Part shown: positions 61,632-64,000 of the stretch, piece after piece
Numbering within the stretch: the first letter of the stretch is position 1
Layout: every line of letters starts with the position of its first letter
NCBI RefSeq assembly: GCF_020715685.1
Contig: NZ_CP085840.1
Coordinates: 3,782,001 to 3,846,000, forward strand
Length of the DNA stretch: 64,000 nucleotides
Reading direction: 5' to 3'
Origin: Dermatobacter hominis
Lineage (GTDB): Bacteria > Actinomycetota > Acidimicrobiia > Acidimicrobiales > Microtrichaceae
The notes under the pieces: model-generated
Seen by the model: only the letters and a program-made list of their open reading frames with translations
What the model was told of the DNA's origin: nothing
Databases searched by the model: none
Program-made: the position numbers and the translations under genes

Positions 61632-62315
61632 TCAGCGCTCGTGGTCGAGCGCGTCGATGGCGTCGGCGTGCAGCCGGTGCTTGATCGCCCGCAGCGTGGC
61701 CGGGTCCTTGCCGGCCAGCCCGGCGGCGATCTCGATCGCGCGAGGGAGCACCTCGTCGAGGGGGGCGACCTCGTCGGCGATGCCGGCCGCGACGGCGTCG
61801 GGGCCGCCGTAGCGGCGGCCGGTGGTCATGGCGTGGTGGGCGGTGCGGCGCGGGAGGCGAGCCTTCAGGAGCGCGTCCATCCCCGGCGTGAACGGCAGGC
61901 CGAGGTCGACCTCGGGCACGCACCAGTAGCCGCGGTCCTCGCGCATCACGACGACGTCGTGGGCCGTCGCCAGCATCGCCCCGCCGGCGAAGGCATGGCC
62001 CTGGACCGCGGCGACCGTCGGGATGCCGGCACCGAGGACGTCGCCGAGCAGGCGGTGCAGCCGCTCGACGACCGTGCCGGCGTGCTCCTGGTTCGCCATC
62101 ATCCAGTCGAGGTCGAGCCCGTTGCACCAGATCTTGCCGGTGGCGGCGGTGACGAGCGCCCGGGGTGGGGGCCGGTCCTCGACCTGGGACACGAGCTCCA
62201 GGAGCCGAGCCGTGCTGTCGAGGTCGAAGCGGTTCTCGCCGTCGCCGAGGTGCAGCACCCAGACGTCGCCCTCCTGGCGCAGGCTCGGGTGGCTGGGGCT
62301 GGGTTCGTCCGGCAC
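61632..62315 (-). CDS. Enoyl-CoA hydratase/isomerase family protein
   Basis: A 227-residue crotonase-fold protein: WVLHLGDGENRFD, ALVTAATGKIWCNGLDLDWM for the first oxyanion segment and VAAVQGHAFAGGAMLATAHDVVVM for the second. The catalytic Glu pair of true hydratases is not obvious (EVDLGLPFTPG at the usual site), so isomerase or other crotonase chemistry is possible. GGAGGAC precedes the GTG. It is divergent from the SRPBCC/topoisomerase operon. Confidence 0.87.
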   Translation of the reverse strand: MPDEPSPSHPSLRQEGDVWVLHLGDGENRFDLDSTARLLELVSQVEDRPPPRALVTAATGKIWCNGLDLDWMMANQEHAGTVVERLHRLLGDVLGAGIPTVAAVQGHAFAGGAMLATAHDVVVMREDRGYWCVPEVDLGLPFTPGMDALLKARLPRRTAHHAMTTGRRYGGPDAVAAGIADEVAPLDEVLPRAIEIAAGLAGKDPATLRAIKHRLHADAIDALDHER

Positions 62316-62372
62316 GCGGTCCTCCGTCGCGGTCGTGGGCCGGAGGAGTCTGTCAGGTGCGGCGGGCCCACG

Positions 62373-62398
62373 GTTTCGGTGCTCGGGTCGGTGGGTAC
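62373..62398 (+). promoter_or_regulatory. SigB/SigF-like promoter of the SRPBCC/topoisomerase operon
   Basis: GTTT at 62373-62376, a 16-base spacer and GGGTAC at 62393-62398: the closest match in the window to the SigB/SigF consensus GTTT-N14-17-GGGTAT. The ATG follows 11 bases later. Confidence 0.65.
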
Positions 62399-62409
62399 GG
62401 CAGGGGTCC

Positions 62410-62883
62410 ATGGCCGGTTCAGGATCCTCCGTCGTCATCGAGGTCGACGCCCCGCGCGACGTCGTCTACCGGACGATCGCCGACCCCCGCACCTATCCCG
62501 ACTGGTTGGTCGGCGCGCGGGCGATCCGGTCGGTCGACGACGAGTGGCCCGAGGAGGGCAGCGCCTTCCGGCACGTCATCGGGTTCCCGCCCGTGCTGGT
62601 CCCCGGATCGACCACGTCGCACGGGGTCGAGCCCGGCCGCTGCCTCGAGCTGCGGGCCGGGATGGGTCCGCTCGGGGCCGCGATGGTGCGCTTCGAGCTG
62701 AGCGACACCGCCACCGGCGGCACCCGGATCGAGGTGCTCGAGCGCTTCGTGGCCGGTCCGGCGCAGTGGTCGGCGCACTTCGCCGGCCCGATCGTCTCCG
62801 CCCTCGTGTGGGGCCGCAACGCCGTGTCGCTCGACTCGCTGGCCGACGTGCTCGGCCGGCACGTGACCAGCGGTCCGAAGTGA
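62410..62883 (+). CDS. SRPBCC family protein
   Basis: A 157-residue START-like protein: VVIEVDAPRDVVYRTIADPRTYPDWLVGARAIRSVDDEWPEEGSAFRH, with a C-terminal helix VSLDSLADVLG. Its stop overlaps the topoisomerase start (GTGA), an unusual pairing, and both lie behind a stress-type promoter. Confidence 0.84.
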   Translation: MAGSGSSVVIEVDAPRDVVYRTIADPRTYPDWLVGARAIRSVDDEWPEEGSAFRHVIGFPPVLVPGSTTSHGVEPGRCLELRAGMGPLGAAMVRFELSDTATGGTRIEVLERFVAGPAQWSAHFAGPIVSALVWGRNAVSLDSLADVLGRHVTSGPK

Positions 62884-63962
62884 GGGCATCGACCCCCGCC
62901 GGGCCGGGCGCCGTCGAAGGCGGCGTGCCGGTGCTGGCCGAGCCGCCCGAGGGCACCGACGAGGCGGTGGTCGTCGCCGCGGCCGAGGCCGGGCTCCGCT
63001 ACGTCACCGACGACGAGCCGGGGATCCGGCGCACCCGTCGCGGGAAGGGCTTCTCCTACACGCGGGCCGGCGGTCGCTCCGCCGTCGGCAAGGAGACCCG
63101 CCGGCGCATCGACCAGCTCGCCATCCCCCCGGCGTGGACCGACGTCTGGATCTGCGCCGACGAGAACGGTCACCTCCAGGCGACCGGGCGCGACGCCCGC
63201 GGTCGCAAGCAGTACCGCTACCACGACCGCTGGCGGGCGGTCCGCGACGAGGCGAAGTTCGACCACCTGCGCGAGTTCGGCGAGCGGCTGCCCGACCTGC
63301 GGGCCGTGGTGGGCGAGGACCTCGGCCGCCGGGGCCTGCCGCCCCGGAAGGTGATCGCGCTGGTGATCGCGCTGCTCGACCGGACGCTGATCCGCGTCGG
63401 CAACGAGGCGTACCGCCGTGAGAACGGCACGTACGGGCTGACGACGCTCGAGGCCGACCAGGTCGAGGTCGACGGCGCCGAGATCTCGTTCTGCTTCATC
63501 GGCAAGGGCGGCCAGGAGCACGAGGTGTCGCTCGACGACCGGCGACTCGCCCGGGCCGTGAAGGCCTGCCACGAGCTCGGCGGCCGGGAGCTGTTCACCT
63601 ACCGCGGGGTCGACGGCGGTCCGGTCCGGGTCGACTCGGCCGACTGCAACGAGTACCTGTCCGACGTCATGGGTCCCGACACGACCGTGAAGTACTTCCG
63701 GACGTGGGGGGCCACGGCGACCGTCCTCGAGGAGCTCGCCGGCCGACCCGAGGGCCTCACGACGTCCGACGTGCTGAGCGCGGTCGACCTGGCGGCCGAG
63801 CGCCTCGGCAACACGCGGGCGGTCTGCCGGCGCTCGTACGTCCACCCGCTGCTCACCGACGACCTCGACGAGCCGCGGCTCCGCGAGGCCTGGGCGGGCT
63901 CCCGCACCACCGAGTCGATGGCCCGGGCCGAGCGGGCCACCCTCCGCCTGCTGGACAGCTGA
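62880..63962 (+). CDS. DNA topoisomerase IB (bacterial type)
   Basis: A 360-residue poxvirus/bacterial-type topoisomerase IB that relaxes supercoiled DNA through a 3'-phosphotyrosine. The substrate-binding and catalytic segments are KGFSYTRAGG, AIPPAWTDVWIC, LIRVGNEAYRRENGTYGLTTL, YFRTWGATATV and the nucleophile Tyr320 in CRRSYVHPLL. The GTG overlaps the SRPBCC stop. A stress-type promoter before the operon suggests expression in stationary phase or after damage. Confidence 0.93.
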   Translation: MRASTPAGPGAVEGGVPVLAEPPEGTDEAVVVAAAEAGLRYVTDDEPGIRRTRRGKGFSYTRAGGRSAVGKETRRRIDQLAIPPAWTDVWICADENGHLQATGRDARGRKQYRYHDRWRAVRDEAKFDHLREFGERLPDLRAVVGEDLGRRGLPPRKVIALVIALLDRTLIRVGNEAYRRENGTYGLTTLEADQVEVDGAEISFCFIGKGGQEHEVSLDDRRLARAVKACHELGGRELFTYRGVDGGPVRVDSADCNEYLSDVMGPDTTVKYFRTWGATATVLEELAGRPEGLTTSDVLSAVDLAAERLGNTRAVCRRSYVHPLLTDDLDEPRLREAWAGSRTTESMARAERATLRLLDS

Positions 63963-64000
63963 GCCGCCCGGCCACCAACCGGGGACGCGTCCGCGCCTGG
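63963..64000. other. End of window, nothing identified
   Basis: Thirty-eight bases after the topoisomerase stop with no recognisable feature. Confidence 0.5.

Overview
The window is a continuous stretch of chromosome from a very GC-rich actinobacterium. Codons end almost always in G or C, GTG starts are common, F420-type oxidoreductases are unusually frequent, and there are TetR/ABC pairs, DUF3556, DUF4235 and DUF6328 proteins, mycobacterial-style paired acyl-CoA dehydrogenases and a Stf0 sulfotransferase. The mix suits Acidimicrobiia (Iamia/Ilumatobacter-like) best; that placement is inference. I see no rRNA, tRNA, CRISPR array, insertion sequence, integrase or prophage gene. About 69 genes fill the window and no gap reaches 300 bases; the largest, 31853-32093, lies before katG.

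Left part (1-16 kb): a sulfotransferase cut by the window edge and a divergent sulfatase; a two-gene ABC exporter with a divergent TetR gene sharing a perfect 27-bp dyad; then a stretch of stress-type genes: phosphoribosyltransferase, nucleotidyltransferase/BON/phosphoesterase operon, surE plus lipid kinase, a hemerythrin with a long basic histone-like tail, four very acidic microproteins, an F420-dependent glucose-6-phosphate-dehydrogenase-family enzyme and a DUF6328 membrane protein. Many of these start just after a GTYT-(15-17 nt)-GGGTAG/C promoter that looks like a SigB/SigF-type stress promoter.

Middle (16-46 kb): zinc alcohol dehydrogenase, FAD oxidoreductase and a DUF3556 membrane protein controlled by a TetR with a 13-bp-arm operator; a lipoprotein deacetylase and an acetyltransferase; LLM monooxygenase with aldo/keto reductase; a sugar-type oxidoreductase; an HNH protein; a 1197-residue secreted PKD/LamG protein ending in tandem repeats and a strong hairpin; DUF4235, PfpI and katG; MaoC, PPOX and PEP-mutase-like enzymes; an orphan peptide-binding lipoprotein; alanine dehydrogenase and a 2-oxoglutarate oxygenase; a paired acyl-CoA dehydrogenase/SDR/LLM cluster that looks like lipid or steroid side-chain oxidation.

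Right part (46-64 kb): a GAF-EAL-PAS c-di-GMP phosphodiesterase; an ArsR/SRPBCC operon with two matching operators; alpha/beta hydrolases, one with a one-base frameshift; a thioredoxin-reductase-like flavoprotein divergent from an XRE-cupin regulator; a sulfonate/sulfate-ester operon (binding protein, permease, ATPase, two TauD-type dioxygenases); a PhoD phosphatase; GyrI-like, LLM and enoyl-CoA hydratase genes; and an SRPBCC/topoisomerase IB operon under the best stress-type promoter of the window.

Window-wide habits: neighbouring genes often overlap by four bases (GTGA or ATGA), many transcripts look leaderless (a -10-like hexamer 6-9 bases before the start codon), and short tandem repeats gather at gene ends. 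Organosulfur handling recurs (sulfotransferase, sulfatase, SsuD-like enzyme, ssu/tauD operon), as do F420/flavin enzymes.
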